Below, piece by piece: positions 14,220 to 63,162 of a stretch of 64,000 nt of DNA. Within the stretch, counting starts at the first letter, position 1, and the number at the start of each line of letters is the position of its first letter. The stretch comes from Metaphire vulgaris. Its lineage: Eukaryota; Annelida; Clitellata; Crassiclitellata; Megascolecidae. A program made the translations under genes and the position numbers. The notes under the pieces were generated by a model. That model had not been told where the DNA came from. It made no database searches and saw only the letters and a list, made by a program, of their open reading frames with translations. The stretch lies in assembly GCA_018105865.1 (NCBI GenBank), contig CM030856.1, positions 9,474,153 through 9,538,152 on the forward strand. The letters are read 5' to 3'.

Positions 14220-14764
14220 GCCGGGTTTGGATGCAAAGTGATGCGTGTTTCGATTCGTCGAACGCCGCCGCCAGTTTCCCTGGCAAGTGCATGGGCGCCG
14301 CGCAAACACAGCGTCACAAAGGCGACAGAGGCGGCGAGCGGCGAGCGGCGAGCGATAGCACAGCCACGACACGGACGCTGGTTTCGCTTGGCGCCGGAGA
14401 CGCACGAGAGACTCATTCGTCGGCCGACAGCGGCGAGATTTCGACCGTAGAGCGGGGGCGGGGGCGGTCGCGGCGGTGTTTTGCGACGTAAAATCGGTCT
14501 TTTTACGGTCTGTCGACTCGTCTGAAATCGAGACGGCGATCCTCAGATAGGCAGTTCGAGAAGAGCAGGAGAAGGAGGAGGAGGAGGAGCAGGAGCAGGA
14601 GGAGGAAGAGGAAGGACTCTAGCGAATTAGTCGGAAGGCGGTTTACAACGGAGAGTTAGTTCGTTCGACTGAGTGGCGCTGTATGCGAGACGCTGGTTGT
14701 TTCTGCTGGTCAACGGAGTCAGAATTTCTTCTCTTTAGTCGTCTCAAAGAAGTCATCTCTGCCG
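14220..14764 (+). promoter_or_regulatory. CpG-rich block; candidate promoter and non-coding first exon of the receptor gene
   Basis: About 540 bp rich in CpG (GCGGCGAGCGGCGAGCGG, GCGGGGGCGGGGGCGGTCG) in an otherwise CpG-poor area. It has GC-box-like GGGGCGGG and no long ORF that looks coding. It ends CATCTCTGCCG before GTGAGA, a good donor, at 14,765. The first coding exon of the receptor gene begins after an acceptor at 21,692, so a non-coding exon must lie upstream on this strand. This is the best candidate I see. The link between the two is inference. Confidence 0.4.
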
Positions 14765-15383
14765 GTGAGATGGTTTCTCTAAATTACTCTTGTTCAACTT
14801 CTATTCCGGTCCTTATCAGAGGGATCGGGTGGGCCATTTCCCCCGGGTCTCGGCTTTAGAAGGGGCCTCGCAATAATATATAATCTGTATGAATGATTTT
14901 GTAATTCTTTTAGAGCTCTAGAATTCCTATTGAGATTTATGGGACTGGTGGACCTGAAATTTGTAAATGACGCAGGCCTTCTCTGACCTCTAAAATGGCG
15001 TAGACCTGCAGTACGTATAATTTTTAATTATTGACAACTGCGAAAATAAGTTTTCCAGTCATTTTAATTCGAATTCACGGGCCGAGTATGTACGCTATGT
15101 AGTAGCATATATGATAAATGCTTAAAATATGCGATGAGTATAGTCTCCATGCAGTGGCTTCTTGATTGATTATTTGTAACGTAATGTAGCAGGCTATTTA
15201 TATAGCGCCTCTTCTGAAGAATCACTCTTCTTAGAATCGCTCTGCTATACATATTGACAAAAAGATGAGGTCTGAATCGTCTTAGAAAGATTGCCACGGA
15301 ATCAACAGCTGCCAAAATTACGTATGGGCCGCCTTCTGATGTCAGGAGTATTCGATAGCAACATAATTAAAACACCCGATTTG

Positions 15384-15554
15384 CATGGGCGCAGCGACGG
15401 GGGGGGGTATATCGGTATATATATATATACCCCCCAAATCAGACTACCTTAAACATTTTAATGTCTTTTAAGATTTTCGAAGTTTTTAAGGTTTATACCG
15501 GCACCCAATCACATTATAGGCCTACCACAAATCAAATTCCTGGCTACGCCCCTG
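15384..15554. mobile_element. hAT-type MITE (CATGGGCGYAGCGACGG family)
   Basis: The ends CATGGGCGCAGCGACGG and CTGGCTACGCCCCTG are inverted. The flanks CCGATTTG and CCGATTCG match at 7 of 8 bases. It has a short TATA-rich core and is closely similar in layout to 4,785-4,957. Confidence 0.9.
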
Positions 15555-15820
15555 CCGATTCGATGAGAGTTACTTGAAGTTACTCGCGCAATCAATCAAT
15601 GAGTAAATTCCTTCGCTATACACAGGTTTCTTTCAATGCAAATTGTGTTTCTTAAAGAATTCCGACTTCAAAACACGTTCAGTTACAACGTTATACCCGT
15701 TAGAATTCAATGTATTTTAATTTTGTTTAACGTTGACAGTATATATTAAGCGTCTGCCTATAGCAGTTATTGTAGCCTACTCGCTCACGGCCTATATTCA
15801 TAACAAAGACAGTGTTGAAA

Positions 15821-16077
15821 CTAGTGGCGTAGCCAGGGTTCCGGAACGGGGGAGGGGAGGCGCATCGCCATTTTCGAGTAAAAATTTACTCAAGCAAAAT
15901 GTTTAAAAATCTCACCAAGGAGTTCTCGATTCTTGGCACATTCACGGGTGTCCATGTACATAGATTCTGCCTATCTCTCCCTCCCCCCCAAAAAAAATTT
16001 CCCAACGGTTTTGCTCAATTCCCACGACTGATCCAAGCCAGAATACCCCCTCAGTATCCCCTAGTGGCTGCGCCAGC
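15821..16077. mobile_element. hAT-type MITE (GTGGCGTAGCCAGGGTTCCGGAA family)
   Basis: It starts CTAGTGGCGTAGCCAGGG and ends AGTGGCTGCGCCAGC. The flanks TGTTGAAA and GGTTGAAA match at 7 of 8. The internal phrase TTGCTCAATTCCCACGACTG parallels copies at 1,486, 17,368, 22,067 and 26,462. Confidence 0.75.
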
Positions 16078-16808
16078 GGTTGAAATCTGAGATGCGCTAT
16101 GCAAATAGGACAAAGCGTGACGAGTCTGTTGACGCCACTGGAAAAAGCATCTCAGGGTTGATGGCGAAACCATGTCAAGCCGGACAATCGTTTGTATGAC
16201 GCTGACAATTCCATTATCTCAAGCAGCGTCCAGATTCTCCGTCTGTCTGTTTGTCTCTCTCTCCTTCCGTTTGCCGCCGCCGCCGCCGCCGCAGAGTTTC
16301 GTGACGTAGAATATGAAGATTTTTGTAGCGCCCGAGGTTGATTCGGATATGCGCTTGTTTGCAACCCGATCGGCTCCTCAAAGATACCTCCTCTGGACTC
16401 TATACGCCCCATGGCCATCGCGTCTGGTCTCATAGCATTCCATCGGCTGTTAATGTAAGTCTCTTTATAGTGTTTTAGACGGCGACTCGCGATTTCTCTA
16501 TCGTCTGCATGCTACTCGAGATTCTTCGGAGGACTTCGGTCACGTGATTTCCTGTTAGAATCCATCAGTGAAACGGCTTTTGATGTCTCATACTTATATT
16601 CGCAGAAAATGAAACTCTGCCTTGAGTTCTCCTCTCCCCACCCCCAAACTCCTCCCTTGCCTGAATTCTCGTAAATAAAGTGCTCCAGATCAGAGATTCG
16701 ACAGTCTCCCTTCAATTCATGCCGTCGCCAGAGCTTGATCGCATAGAAATGTATTTGCGCCCTAGGCATTATGAGGATGGCGCAACAGAAGTCTATTATT
16801 GGTAGATC

Positions 16809-16975
16809 GTTTGATTGTTCGATTGATTGACTGTTTATTTTTGATTGATTGTGTGGCAGTTTGATTGGTTGATTGATTGGTTGATTGGTTGATTGATTGA
16901 TTGGTAAATTTGGTTGATTGATTGATTGATTGGTAAATTTGGTTGATTGATTGATTGATTGATTGATTGATAAGG
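16809..16975. repeat. (GATT)n microsatellite
   Basis: Irregular TTGATTGATTGG tetranucleotide array of about 165 bp. Confidence 0.9.
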
Positions 16976-17367
16976 TTGAATTAGGCATTGAAAATGCGAA
17001 TGTCCGTGAACTGATTCGTGGTTGTTTTCGGTTGAGATTCTTCGAATATTCCAGACGCCTTCCTGCAATTAATTGGTCAGCCTCTCTGGCGTCGTGGTCT
17101 CGTCGTCGTCGTCGTCGTCGTCATGGAAGCAGACGATTTATTTCGCGTCCACTGCTTGTATCGGTTTCTATTTGACATTTTCCAAATTCTCGCGACACTG
17201 ACGTTGGCGTGGGAATAAATAAGAGGCATACATGTAGGTGTCTATTACTCGAAGACTTGCGGCGGCATTTGCCAAATCTGTCGATGCTTTAGAGTTTAGA
17301 CTGGTTTTTGGTATTCGCCTATTCGGTCGTTAAGTCGTCACACAGCGAATTGTTGGCAGCATCTCAC

Positions 17368-17782
17368 CTAATGGCGTAGCCACTGGGGAGGGCATGGGGA
17401 TCGATCCCGATCCCCTCCCCTACAGTGGCGGCTCAAGGATTTGGCAAGTGGAGGGGGGCCGTTGGGGTGGCAACTTCTAATCATGAGGGGGCCAAACATT
17501 TGTTGTTAGGTATGTAGTATTAAGTATAGAGTCCCAACAGGGGGGGCCACTGGAGGTAAGGCACTCGATGGGGGGGGCACGGGTCCTCCCTGGCCCCTCC
17601 CTGTGGAGCCGCCACTGCTCCCCTATTCTGGCCGAATTCGGTCGTGAGATCTGTGCAAAACCGATAGGAATTTTGGAGAGGGAGGTACCATGATCGAAGA
17701 GAATTATTCGTGAACGTGAGAACATTTCCACCTGAAAATGTCGATGCTCCCCCCCTATTCTGGAATCTTGGTTGCGCCACTG
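17368..17782. mobile_element. Outer MITE, split by another MITE
   Basis: The left part is CTAATGGCGTAGCCACTGGG (17,368-17,422) and the right part runs to GAATCTTGGTTGCGCCACTG (17,618-17,782). The flanks ATCTCAC and ATCTCGA are similar. The middle is occupied by the complete MITE at 17,423-17,617, which brought its own target duplication. Removing it rejoins the outer element as ...CCCTCCCCTATTCTGG. Confidence 0.8.
17423..17617. mobile_element. Inner hAT-type MITE (CAGTGGCGGCTC family)
   Basis: The ends CAGTGGCGGCTCAAGGATTT and CTGTGGAGCCGCCACTG are inverted. A perfect 8-bp duplication, CTCCCCTA, flanks it (17,415-17,422 and 17,618-17,625). The family phrase GGCAACTTCTAATCATG recurs at 27,125, 33,023 and, inverted, 43,160. 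Confidence 0.95.
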
Positions 17783-18084
17783 ATCTCGATGTGACTGCTT
17801 CGAACTTCCTGCCGTTAAGATGGCGCCATTTTGTGCCAACAATTGAAACGGCACAGCACTAAAATGGCGCTGATTTGGCCCGTGTCTCTAATCTCTATCT
17901 ATCTTCTTCTATCTGTTTTTAGTATTCTTTTGTACGTCACCAATCGATTTAATTGACTTAACGTGCGCATTAGTACAGTAGCAGCGTTTTGCCAAAACCG
18001 GTGGTACGGTTGCGGAAAGCAACCCTGGTCGCAAATGGCCATCTGCAAACGGTTAATTCTGGCGAGATTTCAACCGGTCACGAC

Positions 18085-18253
18085 CAAGGGCGTAGCTAGG
18101 AATTTGATTGTGGGGGGGGGGATAATGTGATTTGTGTTGGTATAAATCTTAAAAACTTTGAAAATCTTAAAAAATACGTTAAAAACTTTAAGGTAGCCTG
18201 ATTTTTGGAAGGTATACGCATGTACCGATATACCCTCCGTCGCTGCGCCCCTG
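18085..18253. mobile_element. hAT-type MITE (CARGGGCGTAGCYAGGAATTTG family)
   Basis: The ends CAAGGGCGTAGCTAGGAA and CCGTCGCTGCGCCCCTG are inverted. A perfect 8-bp duplication GTCACGAC flanks it. Confidence 0.95.
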
Positions 18254-18856
18254 GTCACGACCGCCTCTACGACCATTTACTCAACCATCGGAATCTCTGT
18301 AGTGTGTAGTGTATCAGTTCCTGCAAATCGATTTCCTGCGTTTTGTACTAGCTGAGGGCGATTTTTCTCGATATTCGAATTTTATCTTGCGCTCTCTGTT
18401 TCCGTCTAAGACGCCTTTCCACCTTTCCCTTTTCTGTTTCTGCAGAAGGTAGTAGAAGGATGAGGAGGAATGTGATGGGAGGAGGAGGAGGAAAAGGAGG
18501 AGGGGAAGGAGAAATAAAGGAATAGATGGGGAGAGAGAGATGGGGTGGGTGGGAGTTTTGGACTGAACGCGCGGCATTAGCGAAACACTTGCATATGGAT
18601 TTTCCGACGTCCGTCTAATGGAACGACATCAAAGGAACGTTCTTTCGCGCTGCATGGTTTGCCTCTTCGCATACGTGCGAAACGCCGAATTTATATAGCG
18701 CGAGAAGCGGAAGTCGCTCGGACGATCACAAATGGCGAAAACGCCTCGAAGAAAAACGCGACTCCGGTTTTGGTCTTATACCGAGAGTTGACGGACCACC
18801 CCGGACTCAAACCACAGTCCCCTCTCCCCTACCCCGGGCTAGATACTCTATGCCCG

Positions 18857-18859
<3 letters not shown>

Positions 18860-18910
<51 letters not shown>
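18860..18910. repeat. (TA)n microsatellite
   Basis: About 25 TA units. Confidence 0.92.
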
Positions 18911-18914
<4 letters not shown>

Positions 18915-19104
18915 TGTCGATATATATAGTGTATACATTTTTGGAATGATCTTGATGAACAGAATCAAGGCGAGATGGATCAGTGAGGCTCTCCTAACGT
19001 ATCTTATCATTAGCGTCAGGTGAGTTTGAGATCAATTCACGAAGGAACGAAGAAATACGTCTTTGTTGGAATAGAAAGTGTTGACGATTAAACTCAGCAA
19101 CTGC

Positions 19105-19550
19105 GCGCAATCTCGCTATAATCCAGATCGTTATAACGAAGTTCGACTATATATCTTTCCGTTCTTTCCGGAGCCACAAGGGAGAGAAGTTTTTTGCTCC
19201 AACGCATTTCCATGACTTTACAAAGATTCAATGCGATTGCTTTCCAAGGGACTTTCTCTGCTTCTGATCCGGATCAAGACGAGAGCTGAAACGTATAGAC
19301 TTATCTGTCTCCGGACACTTTTTGTAATAAAGTCCCTCGGGAACTAAGTACCGAGGGCTTAAAAATATATATATATATATATATATACATACATAGTATA
19401 TATAGGCCTACTCGGTTATAGCATATCGCAATGTAAGGTACCGCGTGATGCACTATACCGTATTAGATGGTATTGGATATATTGTTCTTCAGTTATAACG
19501 TACACTATTTTACAGACCCGCTAAGCACGCTATAGCGAAGTTCGACTGTA
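19105..19550. mobile_element. Tc1/mariner-like MITE remnants
   Basis: GATCGTTATAACGAAGTTCGACTATA (19,125-19,150) and the block 19,400-19,550 (CTCGGTTATAGCATATCGCA to CGCTATAGCGAAGTTCGACTG) match the ends and body of the TA-flanked element at 22,578-22,743. A small (TA)n lies at 19,363-19,386. Confidence 0.65.
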
Positions 19551-19908
19551 CGGCGCGCGTCTCTCCCTGCTTCGTCCGCCCCCTCCACTTCTCTCTTTTC
19601 CATTAAGTGCATCTTATCTTTTTCGCTTCGCGGAGTTTGTCGATCCCTTTAAAAGAAGAACAATTCCCTCTTCAAAATGTCCGTCGGCGGAGAGAGAGAG
19701 AGAAAGAACCCTCTGTCGACTCGATTGCAGGGAAACAGAAAATCGTTAGATTTGAAGCAGAAACCCCGCGTTACGTTCCGTAGAAACGGAAAGAACGCGT
19801 CTTCCGCTGTGGAGTATAGTCTATAGACCGCGCTCGAGGTATATGCACGGCACGGGTTAATCGTATGGCGATACACTGTATGCAAGTGGCAGGTTGTCAT
19901 AAAACCGG

Positions 19909-20203
19909 TTCTGTCTCTGTCTCTGTCTATCTCTGTCTCTGTCTCTGTACCTGTCTGTCTCTGTCTGTCTCTGTCTCTATATCTGTCTGTTTCTGTCTCT
20001 GTCTCTGTCTGTCTCTGTCTCTGTCTCTGTCTATCTCTGTCTCTGTCTCTGTACCTGTCTGTCTCTGTCTCTATATCTGTCTGTTTCTGTCTCTGTCTCT
20101 GTCTGTCTTTGTCTGTCTCTGTCTCTGTATATGTCTGTCTCTGTACTTGTCTGTCTTTGTCTGTCTCTGTCTATATATCTGTCTGTCTCTGTCTCTCTCT
20201 GTA

Positions 20204-20279
<76 letters not shown>
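19909..20279. repeat. CTGT-rich array ending in (CT)n
   Basis: About 370 bp of TCTGTCTCTGTCTGTCTCTG, becoming pure (CT)n at 20,231-20,279. Part of it is duplicated: CTATCTCTGTCTCTGTCTCTGTACCTG occurs at about 19,927 and 20,031. The Leu/Ser/Val ORFs here are not genes. Confidence 0.92.
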
Positions 20280-20282
<3 letters not shown>

Positions 20283-20283
20283 G

Positions 20284-20533
20284 ATGCATTATGGAGAACA
20301 AAGAAGAAATACAAGTAGTAATGACCGGCGAAGCATTAGACAGCCTTTTAAAATCTCGAACAATCGATGATGTTTGCGAATCAGCGTCGGTATATCTGAA
20401 TGTCAGATCAGTGGAAGGATCAGACCAGCAGCAGAGAAGGGCAAAGATGCTCAAAATGTTCTTTATGCTAAATAGGTTCGCTAAAATTAAGTTAATCACT
20501 GCACGAAACTTTCAGCTTTTGATGCGTTTATGA
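20284..20533 (+). CDS. Unrecognised ORF or exon after (CT)n
   Basis: An open frame begins just after (CT)nCAG, which has the form of a splice acceptor with a long pyrimidine tract. It contains MENKEEIQVVMTGEALDSLL, DDVCESASVYLNVRSVEG and QQQRRAKMLKMFFMLNR and stops at 20,531. The composition is balanced and hydrophilic, unlike the shadow ORFs around it. A possible donor is CTAAATAG before GTTCGC (about 20,478). I do not recognise the protein. It could be an upstream exon, a repeat-derived ORF, or chance. Confidence 0.3.
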
Positions 20534-20540
20534 ACTAAAC

Positions 20541-20679
20541 TAAAGCGTGGTTTAAATCGGCTTAGGAAGCATTATTGCATGCCTGCGTGAAAGCCACTAG
20601 GGGCTCTAACGTTGCTTGAACCCTCTCCGTCAGCCCACCGCTCCAGCGCGCAACCCACTCTGCCATCTTCCGCGCCCTA
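20541..20679 (-). mobile_element. tRNA-derived SINE (copy 1)
   Basis: On the minus strand it opens GCGGAAGATGGCAGAGTGGG, which contains an A-box-like TGGCAGAGTGG, then a B-box-like GGTTCAAGC (here AGGGTTCAAGCAAC). The 3' part carries AGTGGCTTTCACGC and ends near CCGATTTAAACCACGC. The layout matches the copies at 35,171 and 63,420. Confidence 0.75.
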
Positions 20680-21160
20680 GGTATGGGTACTACACGCTAA
20701 GGGCGTCGCAAATAATATTTATTGACATTGTTTCCCATTCATGTCCGAGTTAAATATTGCGCACATTTCGAAAATCGGTTCACATTGCCTAAGTTGTGGA
20801 CAAATATACAGTGGCATGATTTTTTAATGGGTCACATTGTAGCATTTGAGAATCAGTTTCCAAATCTTTTCTTATATCTTTCCAATGGGGCGCTGTCACA
20901 GAAGTCATCGGCAGATGACTTGCCAGAATAAAAGTCGAGAAAGACCGATCGAAGTCGGTGAAATCGGTTTCCGAAATGGTGAAAGGAAGGTCCGCGTGCA
21001 GTTGGATATGTTTATATGGTCCGACGTCTCATTGAATACTAAACAAACATTTGAATAGTCTCAAGTGAGGACGAATTTTTTTATAGAAAATGTCTGAACT
21101 TCGGTTCCAGGACAGAAAAAGACCGAGATTCGAAGCGATCAGGGCACAGTGAGAGACATA

Positions 21161-21502
21161 GATAGACAGACAGACAGACAGGCAGACAGACAGATAGCTA
21201 GCTAGCTAGATAGATAGACAGACAGACAGGCAAGCAGACAGACAGATAGCTAGATAGATAGACAGACAGACAAACAAACAAGCAGACAGACAAACAGACA
21301 GAGAGGCAGTAAGACAGACAGACAAATACAGCTGTAGACAGACAGCCAGACAGATAGATAGACTGACAGACTGACAGACTGACAGACTGACTGACTGACT
21401 GACTGACTGACTGACTGACTGACTGACTGACTGACTGACTGACTGACTGACTGACTGACTGACTGACTAACTGCTGACTGACCGACTGACTGACAGATAG
21501 AT

Positions 21503-21533
<31 letters not shown>

Positions 21534-21640
21534 TAGTAGATAGACAGAAGACAGACAGACAGGCAGGCAAGCAGACAGACAAACAGACAGAGAAGCATGA
21601 AGACAGACATATAGATAGGTACATAGATAGATAGATAGAA
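21161..21640. repeat. GACA/GACT/GATA tetranucleotide array
   Basis: About 480 bp. A GACT core (21,362-21,470) is flanked by GACA and GATA units. It lies about 50 bp upstream of the first coding exon of the receptor gene. Confidence 0.92.
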
Positions 21641-21701
21641 TTTTCGGTATTTTTGCTTGGATAAGATACTAAAATTGTTTTCTGATTTTCAGGTGGAAAT
21701 A

Positions 21702-59270
<37,569 letters not shown>

Positions 59271-59285
59271 CCAGCTCTGTATAAC

Positions 59286-59571
59286 CAGAGACGCCATTTC
59301 ACTGTTTTTCAGGGGGGAGGGGCAAGAGTGCCGCAAGACACTTTCGACCGTTTTTTTGCTTGTCAGCTATTTTCTGCGATTAGTTACTTCAGATCCCAGA
59401 TTCGACATCAAGCCCTCCTTTACGGGTTCATGACCTTTTTTTACTTTTCAGCCTTTTAACCTATTTAGCCAGCCAATTTACATGTAAAAACTAAATAACA
59501 AACATTGGTGGGAAAAATTTTCCCATAAAAATCAGGGGGGCAGCGGCCCCTGCCCCCAAATGACGTCCCTG
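59286..59571. mobile_element. hAT-type MITE in the receptor 3' region
   Basis: The ends CAGAGACGCCATTTCACTG and CCCCAAATGACGTCCCTG are inverted. The flanks TGTATAAC and TGTACAAC match at 7 of 8. It starts 15 bases after the stop codon, so it probably forms part of the 3' UTR. TTTTTTTGCTTGTCAGC is at about 59,352. Confidence 0.9.
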
Positions 59572-59859
59572 TGTACAACTGCCATGCATTTATTCTTAAA
59601 ATCGGACCTGATACGAGTTTCAAGCAGCATAGGCCTATTAGGCTTGTTCAAGTTGTTCTAAAACTGTTTTGGCAATTTATAGGTCTACTAAATAGCCTAT
59701 GTCGTCGATCATTCTGAGAGGTCGCGTGTAAATATAATTTGACAATGATGAAAATATAAGAGTCAAGAAGTTTGACCTCCAAAGAAGTCGTTTCCATTAC
59801 CTTGAAAATCTTAAAATTAATAGACTAAAATCTAATCAATTTAGTCAATGATATAGCCT

Positions 59860-60130
59860 ATCACCAATACTCTTCAGCATGATATTAGATTACAACATGA
59901 GACGGATTGAAAATATAGGCCTAAGTGGGTTGGGAATATCTCTAAAGTCAGGAAATATGCCTGTAGATGATGCAGAATATGCTGCTGATAAATGTCTATT
60001 ATAGCAGAATGCCTCTCAATGATCATTGTAGAATTAACATTGGTTTTAATAACAAAGAGTGGAAAATTCGTATTCAAAATAAACACTAATAAAATAAAAT
60101 CAATGCCAATCACAAAGAAAGTTGGAGAAT
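59860..60130 (+). pseudogene. Decayed non-LTR reverse transcriptase fragment
   Basis: One frame reads SPILFSMILDYNMRRIE, then DDAEYAADKCL, which corresponds to the SP-x-LF-x-x-x-L...YADD-x-x-L palm motifs of a LINE reverse transcriptase. The catalytic YADD is changed to YAAD, and stops follow at once. A later part, KINTNKTKSMPITKKVG-like after correction of stops, fits the usual continuation. It is a different lineage from the CR1-like tails in this window. Confidence 0.65.
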
Positions 60131-60212
60131 GGTCACACAGCGGAAAATAAATTGAAATGGCGAAGAACTTCGTTTAGGCTATTTGGGAACTGAATTGGAA
60201 GCAGAGGAGGGA

Positions 60213-60399
60213 CAGTGTTTATTATAAGCCTGTTTTGGGGAGGGGGAATCCCCCCAGTTTTAAAATTCCCCCTCCCCAAATGTATATGTTGATTTGGGGG
60301 ATGGAAATCCCCAAAAAAAGCGCGGAGAGACAAATCTTGTTTCCCCCAAACATTTCAAACTCCCTCCCCCCAATGTCAAGGTTGCTAGAATAAACACTG
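60213..60399. mobile_element. MITE (CAGTGTTTATTATAAG ends)
   Basis: CAGTGTTTATTATAAGCC at the left and GCTAGAATAAACACTG at the right. The interior holds inverted GGGGAATCCCCCCAG and CCCCTCCCC blocks. The flanks GAGGAGGGA and CAGAGGGAGG are similar, but no exact duplication is clear. Confidence 0.75.
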
Positions 60400-60906
60400 T
60401 CAGAGGGAGGTTCGGATCTGGAGAATAAGAGAAGAATAGCATCAGCAAGATCTACATTCTACATTCAGTAGGCTACATCTATAGGGTTGCCATTCCCTGC
60501 ATGTCTCCAAAATACCGGACACCCGTGTAGGCCTATGTGGCAAAAAATGCAAACGCAACAAGGTGGATCAGGGAAAATATTTATATTATATATTTTGTCA
60601 AAGCTAATAAATTGTAACTTGGTGATTTTACAAGTTCATTCCAAACTTCAAATCCGTTTTCTCAAAATTTTGCTTTTTTGATAGGTTACTCTGGCCCTTG
60701 GCGCCTCAAATAATATATAGGGCCTATTGTAATCAAACAAATTCTACTGTCTCTTTAAATATATGTAAACTGTAGGCCTACCGTTTACAGCAAATAAATA
60801 AGAGAAAAAGTTACATGACTTTGAATTTATTTACTGGACTTGGCTGCTTTTATTAATATCCTGTTTTTTTCAATTGCATAAAATACGAAATAAGGCCTAT
60901 ATCCTA

Positions 60907-61098
60907 CAGGGGCGTAGCCAGGAATTTGATTTGGGAGGGTATAAATATTTTAGGTGGGTATAAATCTTAACTATAAGCCGCATAAGCCATATAAACCACA
61001 TATAACCACATGTAAATCACATAAAAAACTTTAGGGTAGACTGATTTGGGGGGGGGGAGGAGTATATATACCGATATACCCCCGTCGCTACGCCCCTG
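60907..61098. mobile_element. hAT-type MITE (CAGGGGCGTAGCCAGGAATTTG family)
   Basis: The ends CAGGGGCGTAGCCAGGAATT and CCGTCGCTACGCCCCTG are inverted. A perfect 8-bp duplication ATATCCTA flanks it. Confidence 0.96.
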
Positions 61099-61559
61099 AT
61101 ATCCTACTCAAAAATTGCATCTCACTACATGTAATAATATTCTCTTCCAAGTGAGCCAATAGCATTTGAGCCAATACAGGTCCTCGAAAGTAAACACTGC
61201 AAATGACCATACCAGTTTTACAGCGGCTTTCGGGTTAACAAACTCAGCCAACTAGTGTTCGAACAGGCCTAATCAATTCATGAAATTTTGCCTCAAAAAA
61301 ATTCAAAACATTCTTTTTAACTTTACGCGCTCTTTGACCGGGTTAAAAAAATTCATCAAAAACTTACGAAACCAGATATCTGCGACTTTAATATTTACGA
61401 CTAATGCCTAAAAGTTCGGATAGCCTACACGGTTAAGAAATTTGCAAATTTAAAATCAATTTTAATGTGGGCGCAGACTTAATTGACGCCTCTGATCCAT
61501 TCTCAGTCAATATATTTTGAAGGCTGAAAATTGAAAGCTCCTAGTCTGCCCCAATCGAC
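61099..61559. other. No gene recognised
   Basis: AT-rich sequence downstream of the receptor gene with no open frame of note. Confidence 0.45.
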
Positions 61560-62045
61560 TTTAGAGACTCTATAGCACTTTTTACAAATTAATCTTATTT
61601 CGCAATAACGCAAGGAAGTCGCATTGCGACCATTTTGCTCTGAAACTCCACTAAGAAGAGGGAATTAACTTCATTTACTATCCGGTATCTACACCGGCCG
61701 GTTGCGATCTTGCCATACTCATAGGATTTTTAACACGCGTAAGAAAAGTGTGTTCATGGCATATTTTAAAAAATATACTTTTGAAAAAATTCCAATAATA
61801 TTATTTTTCATTTTGTCTTATTTGGCAAAAATATGAATAATTCTGACTAATATATTTGATTTTCATTGGAATTGAATAAGAGCTTTTGTTTTACCATTTA
61901 TTCAAAACTCGGATAAGATATTTTCAACTAGCGTTCGCCAGATGGCCTAATGTTTTTTTTTATATTACAAGCTATGCTTAGGGTCACGACTCGTTACAAA
62001 ATCGCTCAGATGAGCCGCGGTTCCAAAATGTTTCGGGAACTCTGC
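61560..62045. repeat. Dispersed repeat shared with 8,515-8,996
   Basis: Order and content match the first copy (TTAATCTTATTTCGCAATA, CCATTTTGCTCTGAAACTCC, TTGCCATACTCATAGG, TTTTGTCTTATTTGGCAAAA). It ends CGGTTCCAAAATGTTTCGGG, AACTCTG. Confidence 0.78.
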
Positions 62046-62140
62046 TTCAGACTGCTTAATTAATAATAAGTCTACGCATTTAAGATTTGGGTTTTCGGTT
62101 TTCACAAACATATATTATATGTAGGGAAATTATAGCCCAA

Positions 62141-62234
62141 CAGTCTGGCAACAGGGCCGCCGAGAGGGGGCAGGGGCAAATGCACAGAAGCTCGCGGCCT
62201 GCAGGGGGCCCGGGCCGTTGATAATGTAATAATA

Positions 62235-62322
<88 letters not shown>

Positions 62323-62490
62323 TAATAATAATAATAGCACAGGGGCCCGGCGATTGTAGGGGCCCGGGACGTTCGTGAAAAACACCGATAAGCAAAAAGT
62401 TCATCTTCAGTTGTTTAAGTTGTTCACACTTGTTAGGTGCCCCTAACGGCCCTTCTGCACTGGGGCTCGGAATTTCTCTAGGCGGGCCTG
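62141..62490. mobile_element. hAT-type MITE with internal (AAT)n
   Basis: It begins CAGTCTGGCAACAGGGCC and ends CTCTAGGCGGGCCTG. A perfect 8-bp duplication TAGCCCAA flanks it (62,133-62,140 and 62,491-62,498). (AAT)n of about 105 bp sits inside (62,228-62,335), between GGGCCCGGGCC and GGGGCCCGGCG. Confidence 0.88.
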
Positions 62491-63162
62491 TAGCCCAAAT
62501 GTTGCATTGTACTAGGCTGGGAGTGACTTGCTAGCTGTAGTTTGGTAGCTTATTCCAAGAAAATACCGGACACATTCATGTCCGATATTGTCTCAATTTT
62601 TGCACCGGACAAATAGGCAAAATGCCGGACAGCCCGGCTGGTTTTTTGTGGAATTTGTTTTTTTAAATCCGCGAATTTTTTTTTAAAATTGCCTGATTTA
62701 TGGAGTGAAAGTAAGAAAATTAGGAGTTTTCAGATGTACTCCATGGTTGACAACTTGACAACCTTTATTTTGCTTGTCAGGACTCTATTAATATTTGAAT
62801 ATTTGAATAGGATAAAGTTTACTTGACGACGAGCTTTTTATGCTCATCAAGTCTTTTTGGAGACGAAGATACGAAATTTTTTAGGTTTGTCACGATTTTT
62901 TAAATGAATTTTATCATCTTTTTGGACCTTTTTGCGAACCTGGCTTTTTTCTGTTTTTTAAGGGCACGATCTGTTTTTTCCAAAAAGTTCACTGGCAACA
63001 CTGTTAACCGCCATAGACTTTAATATCATAGTAAATCTATGCTAACCAATAGATGCTAACCGCGGCGTTATTAAACTGCGCTTTTAGTTGATGTATTTGC
63101 AGGTTTCTTATTTAATTAATGCATCAAAAACTTCAGTTGATTTTTCGATTGTTAGGTAGAAG

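Noticed and set aside
20541..20679. A functional tRNA gene on the minus strand
   Set aside because: A and B boxes are present but the acceptor and anticodon stems do not pair well, and the sequence continues into a LINE-like tail; it is a SINE head.
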